Origin: Larimichthys crocea
Lineage: Eukaryota; Chordata; Actinopteri; Sciaenidae
DNA length: 64,000 bases
Reading direction: 5' to 3'
Assembly (NCBI RefSeq): GCF_000972845.2
Contig: NC_040028.1
Location: 12,458,201 to 12,522,200, forward strand
Shown here: piece by piece, positions 54,340 to 64,000 of the stretch
Layout of the letters: each line of letters starts with the position of its first letter
Numbering within the stretch: position 1 is the first letter of the stretch
The notes under the pieces: model-generated
Seen by the model: only the letters and a program-made list of their open reading frames with translations
Databases searched by the model: none
Told to the model about the DNA's origin: nothing
Position numbers and translations under genes: made by a program

Positions 54340-54930
54340 TTTGTGCATGGCTGGGAGGACAGCCTGAGACTGCAAGAGCTAAGCTAGCTTCATCACAACA
54401 AGCCATCCTCGGAGCCACACCAACAACATTAGTGTTTACTAGGACTTTCATAATTTCTGGGATTTTTTATTAGGAATATTAATCAATAACTTTAATGTGA
54501 TACAGTACTGCGTGACGCTATCACACTTTAAAATCTAGTGCCCGACTACATCAGTTTGTACAGTAAAGTACAAACCGGTACGGTAACAGTAAAAGAACAT
54601 TAAGACAAGTAAAAGAAAATCACCCCAGAAGTAGCTGGGAACATGTAGAACAAGAATCAGATGGAGTTGTCAGAAAACAATTTGATTTGTTTATTTAATG
54701 ACGTTTCTAAATCTGCATATGTATCTTAGAAAAAGATTATTATTTGATTTTCTAGTTTCCGAGGTGTACTTGAAGGCACCATGCTTTACCGTACCGTCAT
54801 TTTCATTTTCAGATGAAAATGACCCTTTTCATTTTCAGATGAAAATTATTTTCAGATGCCTCACTGAGCAGGTTGGTCCGTTGCTGCGTTACGTTAACGT
54901 GTCCGCCATATTGGAAATGGCAGATCTGCC
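54340..54930 (+). repeat. Second copy of the 9.4-10.1 kb transposon core
   Basis: Shares CACAACAAGCCATCCTCGGA, CCACACCAACAACATTAGTG and TACAGTACTGCGTGACGCTA with 9430-9560. Further on, in inverted order, it shares sequence around CAGAAAACAATTTGATTTG with 9700-9760. The flanking tandem arrays are absent, so this is a relic or a relative of the element at 6269-11079. A TTTTCATTTTCAGATGAAAA palindrome sits at 54800-54850. Confidence 0.7.
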
Positions 54931-55319
54931 CGTAAACTAATACAAGGAAATGGACTGAACTTTATAAAGCACCTTTCTACAAAGTTCTTTAAGTTAATGC
55001 CTCTTATACACCCATTCACACACACTAATATATCTGGGAAACAAACAGGCACCAAAAACAACATATGTAACTTTAAAGTGATGATTATAAATGTTTACTG
55101 CTTATGTAAGCACCAAACCAACGTATGTATTTTTCTAATGCTGAGTGTTTACAGCTACTAATGTGTGTAACACTGTTACTGTGATGATAAATATTGAAAT
55201 ATTTATATTTAACATTTAATCAGTGTCTATAATAACCAATCCTGAAATGTAGATGTGACATGAGGGTTTCTGAATAAAGAGCACTAGCGTTACATTTAAC
55301 TGATTTTGATAATGATATC

Positions 55320-55447
55320 ATAATATATATATAATAAATATAATATAATATATATAATATATATATATATATATAGAGAGAGATAGATAGATAGATAGAA
55401 TAGATAGATTAGATAGATAGATAGATTAATAGATAGATAGATAGATA
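55320..55447. repeat. (AT)n and (GATA)n microsatellite
   Basis: TATATAATATA and (TA)n to about 55373, followed by about 15 GATA units with interruptions. Confidence 0.95.
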
Positions 55448-55690
55448 TTGCAAGGATACATTTTGAAATGTATCCTTGCATTTCCGGGCCTGACAGTGGA
55501 GGTCGCAGTTTTATTTGAAATGTATGCCGTCATTTCCGGGCCTGACAGTGGAGGGCCTGGCGTGAGGTCTGCAGTTTTATTTTGAAATGTATCCCGTTCA
55601 TTTCCGGGCTTGACAGCGGAGGTACGTGACAGTGGAGGTAGGTGCCTGAAAGTGGAGGTCTGCAGCCAGCACTCTTGGGGTATTCTAGGT
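55448..55690. repeat. Tandem repeat with TTTCCGGGCCTGACAGTGGA core
   Basis: Three to four copies of a 55-75 bp unit: TTTTGAAATGTATCC, TTTCCGGGCCTGACAGTGGA, GGTCTGCAG. The first unit includes a hairpin (AAGGATACATTTTGAAATGTATCCTT). Shortened units at the end keep only GACAGTGGAGGT. Confidence 0.8.
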
Positions 55691-56183
55691 TCAGGTGCAA
55701 TGACCATGAAACCTTTGACTATTATGTGAAAATACATAATAAAAACTTACTCTCCCACACATTTATGAAACATGATATGATATATTATATAATTTTACCT
55801 TAATAATTCCAGTTCTCACTGATACTTACTTAGAAATAAAAATTGTGACATATCTAATAGATATTATATACCACAAAATATTTTTTTCAGTATATAATAC
55901 CATCATCGCATGTCTTTTTAATGTCATGGACGCTGTAAGATTCTGTTGTGTCAGAGCTTCTAACCCACAGTGCATCGGAGAGTACAGGAGAATGCAGTAT
56001 ACTGAGGCTGCCATCTGTGGTGCCATCTTGGATTTAGGTATAGTAGTTATGGAGAGAAAAACAGCAGCAGAGAAGGAGGAGGAGGAAGGAGGGGTCTGCA
56101 GGAAGGATACAGATAAATCAGTTGTATGACAGAAAGCTTTAGTCAGAACGCTGCCAGAGCTCAGTGGCCTAACTCTCCTGGTG

Positions 56184-57308
56184 ATGGAGACCTCTGAGGG
56201 AATGAGCTCTGCCTTTCACAACTGCTTAACATCTCCTGCAGAAAACCAGTTACTCCTCACTTTGAGACCATGTTGACTTACATTGTGCTGTCCTTCATCG
56301 CTCTGCTCACTTCAGCTCTTAACCTGCTGGTCATCATCTCTATCTCTCACTTCAAGTAGACATTCATTAATTTATGAAACTGGTAGATAGTGATTAAAAA
56401 GATATTATTAGAGACAGATTGATTTTTTTGTATTTCAGTCTTTGTTCTAGTTGCCTTTATTTGAATGATGGTTGATATTATAAATAATTATAAATGTATC
56501 GTTGATCATCCTCCAGGCAGCTCCACACCCCACCAACTCATCCTCCTCTCTCTGGCTTCTCAGATTTCTTCGTGTGCTTCCTCATGGCCTTTCAATTGTT
56601 GCCGGCAGTGGATGCTGGTCCCTTGGTGACATCTTGTGTCCTTTCTACTTTTCTTGGATATATTATACCTCTGCCTCAATAGGAACCATGGTGCTTATAT
56701 CTATTGACCGCTATGTGGCTATTTGTCATCCTCTGCATTACTCCATTCAAATCACACAAAAAAGAGTCCAAGTCTGTATTTGTCTGTGTTGGATATGTTC
56801 TGTGATTTTTCAGGGTATACTGCAGAATCGGACTTTGGAACTAAAGTCATGAACTCCTGTTCAGGGAGTGTGTGGGTGTTATGACTATATTTCTGTACTT
56901 GCAGACCTTATTTTTTCCTTCATAGTTCCCATCACTGTTTTTGTCTTTTGTATATGAGAGTATTTGTGGTGGCTTTGTCTCAGGCTCATGCCATGAGGTC
57001 CCACATGCAACTGTTACATTCCAGAAAACAGGGAAAGTAATGGCAAAAAACTGAATAAAAGCAGCCAGGACTCTTGGTGTTGTTATAGTTGTGTTTCTAT
57101 TATGTTTTTGCCCATATTATTGTGCTGCTCTTGTAGATGAAAATTTCCACAATGCTTCATCTGCAAATATTGTAATATTTCTAGTGTTTTTCTAACTCCT
57201 GTTTAAACTTTGATCTACGCCCTTTTATCCGTGGTTAGAAAATCAATTAAGCTCATTGTTACACTGAAGATACTGCAGCCAGACTCCTGTGATGCTAACA
57301 GGCTGTAA
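56184..57308 (+). pseudogene. Trace amine-associated receptor (TAAR) pseudogene 1
   Basis: Olfactory amine-sensing GPCR family, here broken. Exon 1 starts at 56184 (METSEGMSSAF), shifts frame, then encodes TM1 (LSFIALLTSALNLLVIISIS) up to the donor CAA|GTAGAC at about 56355. Exon 2 starts at 56517 after CTCCAG. It frameshifts early, then reads TMVLISIDRYVAICHPLHYS (DRY motif) and RVQVCICLCWICSVI (TM4). It frameshifts again near 56830 and in TM5, but keeps NSCLNLDLRPFI-like TM7 sequence and a tail ending at 57308. The intron after TM1 is shared with the copy at 62858. Confidence 0.85.
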
Positions 57309-58659
57309 AGTCTCTGCATGGTGCCTGAAGCTAGACTCTCAGGGTCATGGTGAGGCAACCCGTTCTCATTCCCAACGCGTAAAATACCGACGCTTTGTCA
57401 CGCCCCTTGGCGTATGATACCAACGTAAAAGGTACCTTCTGTCGTATTACGTCTGTATAAAACGCTCTTGTTTTATTGCTATACCTAATTTTGATTTATA
57501 CTATACACATGGCATTGATATTAATGATACATATAATTTGGATCTTGTTTTACCAGGATTGTTTTATTTTGTTTCTATTTTTGCTATACAACACACATAC
57601 ACAAATATTGTTCTTGGTTGACTTCAACTCTGTTACACACAGTTGATTTGTTTCTTGTAGGTTGTTTTCATTTTGTTTGTTATTGTTTTTATCCATAATA
57701 TTGTGATTTGTTTTTTGGACTGCTTTTAATACATAATTGTAGTTTTGTCTTATTCTACATATAACAGTATAATGTAACCACCAATGCAGGCCATGTGTGA
57801 TCCCCGTGTTAAACATATAATCAAAAAGCATTTCCGAGGGTCATAAAGGGAATTTTTCCCCAAGTGGGTTTTCGCCCTTATTTGCATTGCTTGTGTGTTG
57901 AACTATTAGTGGGGATTTGATATCCCGAGGAGGGATATGTGGTGTGTTTGCGTGACGCATAGGGACTTTTGAATAGAACATGATAAAGGCACACACATAC
58001 ACACATATTATGCACAACACATAGACACATAAAGGCACACACATAGACATACAAAATACACGAACACACAGATTACACAGCTAGGACAGTATTGAATGTT
58101 TTCCTGCCACCAGAAACATTCAGCCAGTCTGTTTTCAGATTGGCCTTGACCAAGATTAAGGAGTCGAGCACACACACACACACCATGCAGGCTCATGGAA
58201 AACATAGACAATATACGTTCATGTGACGCTCAGAACACCAACATATGATTATAAGAAAGTACAGGATGGTTGGGTCCAGATTGGTGATTTTACTATGTAA
58301 CAGTGATGTAAGAAGACGTAAAAAGGGTGGATAAAGGTTGTGAAAAGTAAAAGTAAAGGTTCTTTCGGATTCGCAAGCAGCTGTCTCCGTGTGTTGTATT
58401 TCATTGCGTTTCGAAGGTTTTCTCCACAACAGTTTTCCATTGACTCCAGTAAATCCGTTTGCGCTGGTAAGTACTACTGAGCAGAAGAAACAACATAATA
58501 TATAACTGATAGCAGAGACACATGAGGTCACCAAGTAACCAGCAGCCATCTAAGAGCATAATTTGAAAGAACTAGGAGGCCCAAGAAGATCTGAGACAGC
58601 CAGAGAAGAGGATGAGTTGGTGGGGGTGTGGAGCTGCCTGGGAAGGAAGACCAACAATA
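57309..58659. other. No gene seen
   Basis: Contains, at 57365-57465, a compact repeat-like segment with CCAACGCGTAAAATACCGAC and GGCGTATGATACCAACGTAA, typical in style of a dispersed fish repeat. A CA-rich tract lies at 57990-58060. Otherwise featureless. Confidence 0.45.
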
Positions 58660-59850
58660 TATTGATCGCTGTTAAGGATTCAAATCCTTGTTCAGATAAG
58701 CAAGGAATAAAGCAAAGACTGCAACCACAAAAACATTTTCTTGAAAAAATTCCTCTTATGTTTTTTTTTTTCTTTAGTATTTATTTATATATCTATATAT
58801 ATGATATATATATTATATCATATATATCTCTCATATAATCTCGATTACTTCTCTATATATCTTTTTAGAGTCACTATCACGTTTCATAAATTAATGAATG
58901 TCTACTGAAGTGGAGAGTAGAGGATGACCGCCAGGTTAAGAGCTGCAAGCAGAGAAATGACGGACATCAGAATTAAGACACATGGTCTCAAAGTGAGGAT
59001 AACTGGTTCCTGCAGGAGTGTTGAGGAGTTTGGAAAGGCAAAGTTCATTCCCCCAAGGTCTCCATCACAAGAGAGTTTGGCACTGCTGAGCTCTGGCACG
59101 TTCTGACTAAGCTTCTGTCATACAACGGATTTATCTATCTTCTTCCTGCCCACCCTCCTTCCTCCTCCCTCTCTGCTGATTTTTTCTCGACATAGAGACC
59201 TTTTCTTTAAGTTTGCAACCTGTTTGTCAAAACCAGGTAACAGCATTTACTCTTTTCTATAACGATACAACCTAAGACATATTGAAAAAGAGGGATTCAA
59301 TTCTAAGGTCAAAAGGAGTGAATGTAATGTCATTGCCAAGACTAAAGTAAACGTTGCAGTTGAGCATACGTGGTATGTAGATTAGGAGACACATTCTTTG
59401 ATAGATGAGCATATTTTAAAGAGTTTATAGTACCGGTCCCTTTGCCTAGAGACTACAGAATGGGAAGGTTCTAGGGTTCTTACAGTCTCTCCAGCACTCC
59501 CTGGGCAGGTCGAGCTGTCCTTGGTCAAAAGAAGAAAAGCTCCATGGCTGTCTGCATTGACTATGCTCCTCAAGTGAAGTTGTACAAAGAACGGCCTACC
59601 CACTGACCTGTGTTGTGACGCCCTGACGTAGGCAGAGTTTGGCCCAAGAGTGCACACCCAAAGAAGCCACCTACTCATTGACAGGGCTTCAGGCAGTTCA
59701 GGTGTCAGGGTTTCAAAAACAGGGTCCTGGCATCCCCTGCTGTGTTGTCTAACTTAGATGACCTTTTCACTCCACCGCTGCAGACTTGCCCTAGTCACCT
59801 GAGGGAGGTGTTTCATGCCATCCACAGACAGAGACAGTGTGTCCAGAGGG
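58660..59850 (-). repeat. Inverted duplication, left arm (mirror of 62050-63250)
   Basis: Reverse complement of 62050-63250 with scattered differences. It spans TAAR intron (with an AT microsatellite), exon 1, the upstream region and a gypsy RT scrap. Anchors are TGTTTTTTTTTTTCTTTAG against its mirror at 63160, GGTTTTGACAAACAGG mirrored at 59227, and GACAGCTCGACCTGCCCAGG mirrored at 59505. The spacer between the arms is about 2.2 kb. Confidence 0.85.
58895..59065 (-). pseudogene. TAAR exon 1 fragment, minus strand
   Basis: Starts at ATG 59065: METLGGMNFAFPNSSTLLQE, then TM1 (VLILMSVISLLAALNLAVIL). A frameshift before the exon end changes the last residues, and the donor has lost a G (CTTCAGTAGAC instead of CTTCAGGTAGAC). 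Part of the intron follows to about 58660, but no exon 2 is present, so only promoter, exon 1 and intron were duplicated. Confidence 0.82.
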
Positions 59851-59860
59851 TGCGTGCAAG
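59460..59860 (+). pseudogene. Gypsy RT scrap (inverted sister of 62044-62440)
   Basis: Plus-strand sequence corresponding to a gypsy reverse transcriptase segment (TTAGATGACCTTTTCACTCC, then CTGAGGGAGGTGTTTCATGC, reading LDDLF and LREVFHAIH), degraded by indels. It forms the outer end of the inverted duplication arm. Confidence 0.65.
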
Positions 59861-60078
59861 TAATATTGACGATAAAATTTCGATTTTATTTATATTTTAT
59901 GTATATATTATTTAGAATTTTGTTTAGATCAGCAGTTTACACATGGCAAACACAAAAATTCTCCTGGATCACTGGGAACACTGGGTCAATATTGCTAGAC
60001 AGATAGAATCAGAATGATCACGCAACAAACCTCACTTTTCTATCATCAGTAGGCCACGTGAGCAAGTGAAACCTGGTA

Positions 60079-60277
60079 TCTTTTTTTTTTTTTGTCTTTT
60101 CAGCTATTTTAGTCTGATAGAGACAAGCTGACAGATGACAGAATAGTGGGAATAGAGATGGGGAATGACATGCAGGAAAGATGCCACAGTTCAGATTTGA
60201 ACCTTCGACTTCCACAGGACGTGACTGATCCTTCCACCATGGGGCAGCTGCTCTAACCAACTGAGCAAATGCCAGCC
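60079..60277 (-). mobile_element. tRNA-derived SINE
   Basis: On the minus strand it starts GGCTGGCATTTGCTCAGTTG. An A-box-like TTGCTCAGTTGGTTAGAGCA and a B-box GGTTCAAATCTGA sit about 60 bp apart, then a body with TCATTCCCCATCTCTATTCC and TGTCATCTGTCAGCTTGTCT, ending in poly-A (plus strand poly-T at 60079-60092). This is the standard layout of a Pol III-transcribed SINE. Confidence 0.88.
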
Positions 60278-60639
60278 TGTGTGTGTCATATTTGATAGTA
60301 AAAGGAATCTATTTTAGGGCCAGATTCTTCTTCTTAGGAACCAATCCCCGAACCAGAGCCTCCCATCACCTGCTTGCCCATACAGAGTATCCATGGCAAC
60401 TAATATTATCCAGATGAACGCTGTCAACTTACTCTAATGAGGCAATTTCTCAGAGTTAATTCAAAACTGCAGGCCAAGTTTAGAAAAGAAGGTCTGAAAC
60501 CAAGACACATCCCCCCTGTTTGTTCATCTAATGTGCAGTTATATAACAACAAGCATCAATGTGACCTGGCAAATTGCCATAGAAACGGGCCAAAATTGGT
60601 CCACAATCTAATGAAACTTCGTACCTTCCGCTCATTTCC

Positions 60640-61150
60640 TTCCTTTGATACCCATGCTCACGAGATGGCTGTATCATCAGAGAGTGTCTGGAGGGTAAAC
60701 AGCTGTAATGTTTGTGTCTGAAGTCGTGAATGTTGTACAGGGGTGAACTGAAAAGCAGCATAACCTGTGGGGCCTGGTGCTGCGGCACCACATCAGATAC
60801 ACAGCCACACATCCTGTGGTCTATTAGTGAGGTAGTTGATAGACATCTCAACTCCAGCCCCTTCTAGCTTCCCTCTTAGCAGTAATGGCTGTATTCTATT
60901 GAAAGCACTTGAAAAGTAAAAAAAACATCGCAGTGCAAGACTAGTGTGGTGTAGTGTGTAGATAGATAATGACATCATCTGCCCTGGGGTGCATTGTTTT
61001 CGGTAGTGGAAACACATCAGATTTTCCACAGAGCTGTAACTGTATCCATACTGAGGCTCTCATTTACAATGTACAAATTGACTTCAGAGAACTGATCTGC
61101 ACAGTCTTTTAGCAGTGTGGACCTGATGCCATCCAGGCTTTTTTCTTAAC
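60640..61150 (-). pseudogene. Non-LTR retrotransposon RT fragment
   Basis: Reading leftward: SLDGIRSTLLKDCADQFSEV, then FSSAFNRIQPLLLRGKLEGA and INYLTNRPQDVW, then in another frame CVSDVVPQHQAP and a degraded DDTAI-type catalytic region near 60660. This is the RT order of a LINE different from the L2 family in this window. Many frameshifts. Confidence 0.75.
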
Positions 61151-61423
61151 TTCTTCCTCACCGTTGAAGTGCGGAGTTGAGAGCAGTTGTGTGTGTGAGG
61201 AGGGCGGTGTTGATGTCCTGGTGTCTGGTTGAGACACGGACTGGTCGGCCTAGTCAAGTTTCAAACCCAACAGTAGCACTGTGGTACATTGCAGAATCCT
61301 AGAAGCAGGTCTGAATACGCAGCTGTTTTTTTTAATGAACGCTGCTAACAGCCCACAGCCAATTAGCACAGAGCAGCTCAAGTTAGCCAGAAGTCAGACA
61401 CAGAAACCTGCATGGATAATACA

Positions 61424-61458
61424 ACCCCAATTCCAAAAAAGTTGGGACGCTGTATGGC
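61424..61458 (+). mobile_element. End fragment of the CCAATTCC...TGGGAC repeat
   Basis: ACAACCCCAATTCCAAAAAA followed by GTTGGGACGCTGTA matches the start of the common fish repeat also seen at 3785. Only the terminus is present. Confidence 0.65.
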
Positions 61459-61463
61459 CTTGA

Positions 61464-62033
61464 CTCCTCCTCTTCGTGCTTTGCGGTAACGTATTGTGTC
61501 ACTTCCGGTATCGGTGTTGTTGCCACGTGTCTCTCTGCTCACCTGAAAGAGATTTCCGTATATTTCTCACATCAGCAACTCTCTACTCTCTGCACACTCT
61601 CTTGACTTGTTCTGTCTGTGACAAACAGGTCTTTTAACTCTCAGTACCCAATCTGATAGTTACACCAGTTTCTGTTAGCCCAACTAAATAGCCTAGCTAT
61701 AGAATGGCGCTCTCTCCTCTCCTCCTCTCTCCTCTCTGCCTCTCCTGTCCCGTGTGCCACATGTTCAGTTACTCCTCTCCTCCTTTAGTGAAACGGTACT
61801 TGTAATAAGTAGTTTATTTGTAGCTTTGGAGGCGAGGGTCAGTGAGTGAGGCCACGTACCGCACCACCGAACAGTCAGTAGCTCAGATAGTTAGCCAGTC
61901 CCTGTAGCCGGTGCGGTACAGCCACAGGTAGCTTCAGTAGCCGTCCCCGAGTAGTTCCCGAGCAGCCGGGAGGCTGGGTGACTGTTCGAAGGGGCATACC
62001 CCTAAACTGAAGCCCACGGTACACCCCCGACTC
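61464..62033 (+). mobile_element. L2 LINE 5' end fragment (leader and ORF1 start)
   Basis: Plus-strand copy of the L2 5' leader (GGTAACGTATTGTGTCACTT, GTGCCACATGTTCAGTTACT) through the ORF1 N-terminus and the region matching 40440-40700 inverted, ending at the gap. It starts CGTGCTTTGCGGTAACG, in agreement with the 5' ends of copies B and D. Confidence 0.88.
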
Positions 62034-62043
62034 NNNNNNNNNN
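62034..62043. other. 10-N assembly gap
   Basis: Separates the L2 5' fragment from the gypsy RT scrap and inverted arm. Confidence 0.95.
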
Positions 62044-62440
62044 AGTAAGTTACTTGAAGCTCTCTGGACAACTGTCTCTGTTCTGTGGATGGCATGAACA
62101 CCTCCCTCAGGTTGACCGGGCAAGTCTGCAGCGTGAGTGAAAAGGTCATCTAAGTAGACAACACAGCAGGGGATGCCAGGACCCTGTTTTGAAACCCTGA
62201 CCCTGAACCTGAACTGCCTGAAGCCCTGGTCAATGGAGTAGGTGGTCTTTGGGTGTGCCTCTGGCGCCAACTCTGCCTAGTCCAGGGCGTCATCAACACA
62301 GTGCAGTGGGTAGGAGTTCTTATGTACAACTTCATTGAGGAAGCAGTAGTCAATGCAGAAGCACTAGGAGCTTTTCTTCTTTTGACCAAGACAGCTCGAC
62401 CTGCCCAGGAGCTGCTGGAGAAGACTGTAAGAACCCCTAG
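62044..62440 (-). pseudogene. Gypsy RT fragment
   Basis: Minus-strand gypsy reverse transcriptase piece: LAPEAHPKTTYSIDQGFRQF-like sequence, a broken RGIPCCVVYLDDLFTHAADL with the catalytic YLDD, and NLREVF. It is a different family from both gypsy elements above. Frameshifted; upstream of TAAR pseudogene 2. Confidence 0.75.
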
Positions 62441-62783
62441 GAACCTTCCATTCTGAGTGTTCTAGTGGCGAAAGACGGTACTATAAACTCTTTAAAATTT
62501 GATCATCATATCAAAGGAATGTGTCTCTAATCTACATACACGTATGCTCAACTGCAACTGTTTACTTTAGTCTTTGGCAATGACATACATTCACCTCCTA
62601 TTTGACTTAGAAGTTGAAATCCCTTTCAATATTTGTCTTTAGAGTTGTATTGTTATAGTAAAAAGATAAATGCTGTTACCCTGGTTTTGACAAACAGGTG
62701 CAAAACTTAAAGAAAAGGTCTCTATGTAGAGAAAAATCAGCAGTAGAGGTGAGGAGGAAGGAGGGGTGGGCAGGAAGAAAATA

Positions 62784-62857
62784 GATAAATCAGTTGTATG
62801 ACAGAGAGCTTTAGTCAGAACGCTGCCAGAGCTCAGCAGCTTCAACTCTCTCTAGTG
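62784..62857 (+). promoter_or_regulatory. Conserved block upstream of TAAR exon 1
   Basis: AGATAAATCAGTTGTATGAC, then AGAACGCTGCCAGAGCTCAG, is conserved at all three TAAR copies (56109-56183 and, inverted, 59066-59140) despite decay of the coding parts. A proximal promoter or 5' UTR is the likely role. No TATA box is obvious. Confidence 0.5.
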
Positions 62858-63059
62858 ATGGAGACCTTGGAGGGAAGTGAATTTGCTTTCCAGAACTCTC
62901 AACACCTCCTGCAGGAAGTCAATTAGTCCTCACTTTGAGTACATGCTGTCTTACATTCTGATGTCCGTCATCTCTCTGCTCACTGCAGCTCTTAACCTGC
63001 TGGTCATAACCTCTATCTCCCACTTCAGGTAGACATTCTTTCATTTATGAAACCGATAT

Positions 63060-63149
<90 letters not shown>

Positions 63150-63998
63150 TAAATAAAAAAAAAAACATAAGAGAATTTTTTCAAGAAATGTTTTTGTGTT
63201 GCAGTCTTTGCTTTATTTGCTTTTATCTGAACAAGGATTGATATTTTAACAGCGATACATATATTGGGTCTTCCTTCCCAGGCAGCTCCACACCCCCACC
63301 AACCTCATCCTCCTTTTCTGGCTGTCTCAGATTTCTTCTTGGCCTCCTCATGTTTTCTTCAAATTATGCTCTTAGATGGCTGCTGGTTACTTGGTGACCT
63401 CATGTGTTCTCTGTTCAGTATTATAGATTATGTTGTTTCTTCTGCCTCAGTAGGAAACATGGTAATAATATCTTTTGACCGCTATGTGGCTATTTGTCAT
63501 CCTCTGCATTACTCCACTCAAATCACACAAAAAAGAATTCAAGTCTGTATTTGTCTGTGTTGGATATGTTCTGTAATCTTGCAAAGTCTGATTCTTAATG
63601 ATATCCTACAGCAACCAGGCAGATATCACTCCTGCTTTGGAGAATGTGTATTTTTCATTAACTACATTGCTGGAATTGCAGATCTTTTGTTTTCCTTTGT
63701 TTTTCCCATCACTGTTATTGTTCTTTTGTATATGAGAGTGTTTGTGGGCGTGGTCTCAGGCTCCATGCCATGAGGTCCCACATTGCAGCGTTACACTCCA
63801 GAGATCAGAGAGATCTTACAGTCCAGATAATATGATGAATACTTCTTCTGCAACTTCGTAATATGTCTGTACTATTTTAACTCCTGTTTAAACCCTCTGA
63901 TCTACGCCCTTTTTTATCCATGGTTTAGAAAATCAATTAAGCTCATTGTTACACTGAAGATACTGCAGCCAGACTCCTGTGATGCCAACATATTGTAG
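62858..63998 (+). pseudogene. Trace amine-associated receptor (TAAR) pseudogene 2
   Basis: Exon 1 (62858-63028) starts METLEGSEFAF, frameshifts, then reads PHFEYMLSYILMSVISLLTA and LNLLVITSISHFR, with donor CAG|GTAGAC. Exon 2 begins at 63282 after TTCCCAG (QLHTPTNLILL). It loses one base near 63312, then is open from TM2 to TM5: VSDFFLASSCFLQIMLLDGC, IISFDRYVAICHPLHYSTQI and GRYHSCFGECVFFINYIAGI. After MRVFVGVVSGSMP the frame breaks and TM6 is deleted. TM7 resumes ([10 protein letters not shown]) and ends at TAG 63996. Family members are amine receptors of olfactory neurons; this copy cannot fold. Confidence 0.88.
63061..63146. repeat. (AT)n microsatellite in TAAR intron
   Basis: About 42 AT dinucleotides followed by AAATATAAATAAAA. 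The inverted arm carries a shorter, interrupted version at 58783-58830. Confidence 0.97.
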
Positions 63999-64000
63999 TC

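Larger units (their letters stand above)
54931..56183. other. No gene; repeats and the upstream region of a TAAR pseudogene
   Basis: AT-rich sequence, the microsatellite and minisatellite listed separately, and at 56060-56183 a block conserved with the upstream regions of the other TAAR copies. Nothing else is recognised. Confidence 0.5.
62050..63250 (+). repeat. Inverted duplication, right arm
   Basis: Mirror of 58660-59850. It ends about 30 bp before TAAR exon 2 (63282), so the duplication breakpoint lies inside the intron. Confidence 0.85.

Noticed and set aside
60018..60260. 80-codon reading frame on the minus strand
   Set aside because: Covers the tRNA-derived SINE; no protein similarity.
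62858..63998. Intact olfactory or amine receptor gene
   Set aside because: Exon 1 and exon 2 each carry frameshifts and TM6 is deleted, although a 170-codon stretch stays open.

Overview
The window is vertebrate nuclear DNA from a ray-finned fish, most likely a percomorph teleost. The evidence is a clustered array of eukaryotic tRNA genes, fish-type trace amine-associated receptor (TAAR) pseudogenes with an intron after TM1, L2-clade LINEs whose ORF1 carries an SGNH-esterase domain, a Gmr1-type gypsy element, a BEL/Pao remnant, a tRNA-derived SINE and an endogenous retrovirus. I see no intact host protein-coding gene. Almost everything is transposon, decayed gene or tRNA.

Layout. 1-2389 is the 3' part of a chromodomain gypsy element with its LTR. 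2390-5943 holds no gene. 5945-11330 is a nest of DNA transposons with minisatellite-bearing inverted termini, confused by a gap and an unpolished second copy of the same locus. 11961-12941 is another inverted-repeat transposon. 13283-14045 is a fossil of the tRNA-array unit. 14479-26552 is one broken DUF6729-type gene, interrupted first by an L2 LINE (14633-18076, flanked by GGGTA) and then by a Gmr1-like gypsy element (20038-25911, flanked by GTGGT). The flanking coding frame is continuous across each insertion site. 26549-31627 is a tandem array of about 2-kb units, each with tRNA-Ala(AGC), initiator tRNA-Met, tRNA-Leu(AAG) and tRNA-Ser(GCT), with later units deleted and degraded. 31650-31880 has four CCAAT boxes followed by an ATG and a splice-donor-like site. 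32360-34573 is LINE sequence hit by a solo LTR (TSD CTGAT) that itself contains a MITE.

34574-53485 is bounded by two LTRs of one endogenous retrovirus lying on the minus strand. Gag, protease, RT and RNase H run leftward from the right LTR. The integrase/env part is rearranged: it occurs in both orientations, and the same antisense L2 insertion in integrase appears twice. The env copy has lost most of its surface region. 53486-53979 is a BEL/Pao end. 54050-56100 is repeat debris. 56184-63998 holds three TAAR pseudogene pieces, two of them on arms of a 1.2-kb inverted duplication, with SINE, LINE and gypsy scraps between.

Several segments (6777-8975, parts of 28260-31450, 41216-42010 and 43030-47300) carry frequent one-base indels relative to a sister copy in the same window. 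I read these as unpolished long-read sequence, so frameshifts there should not be taken as biology.
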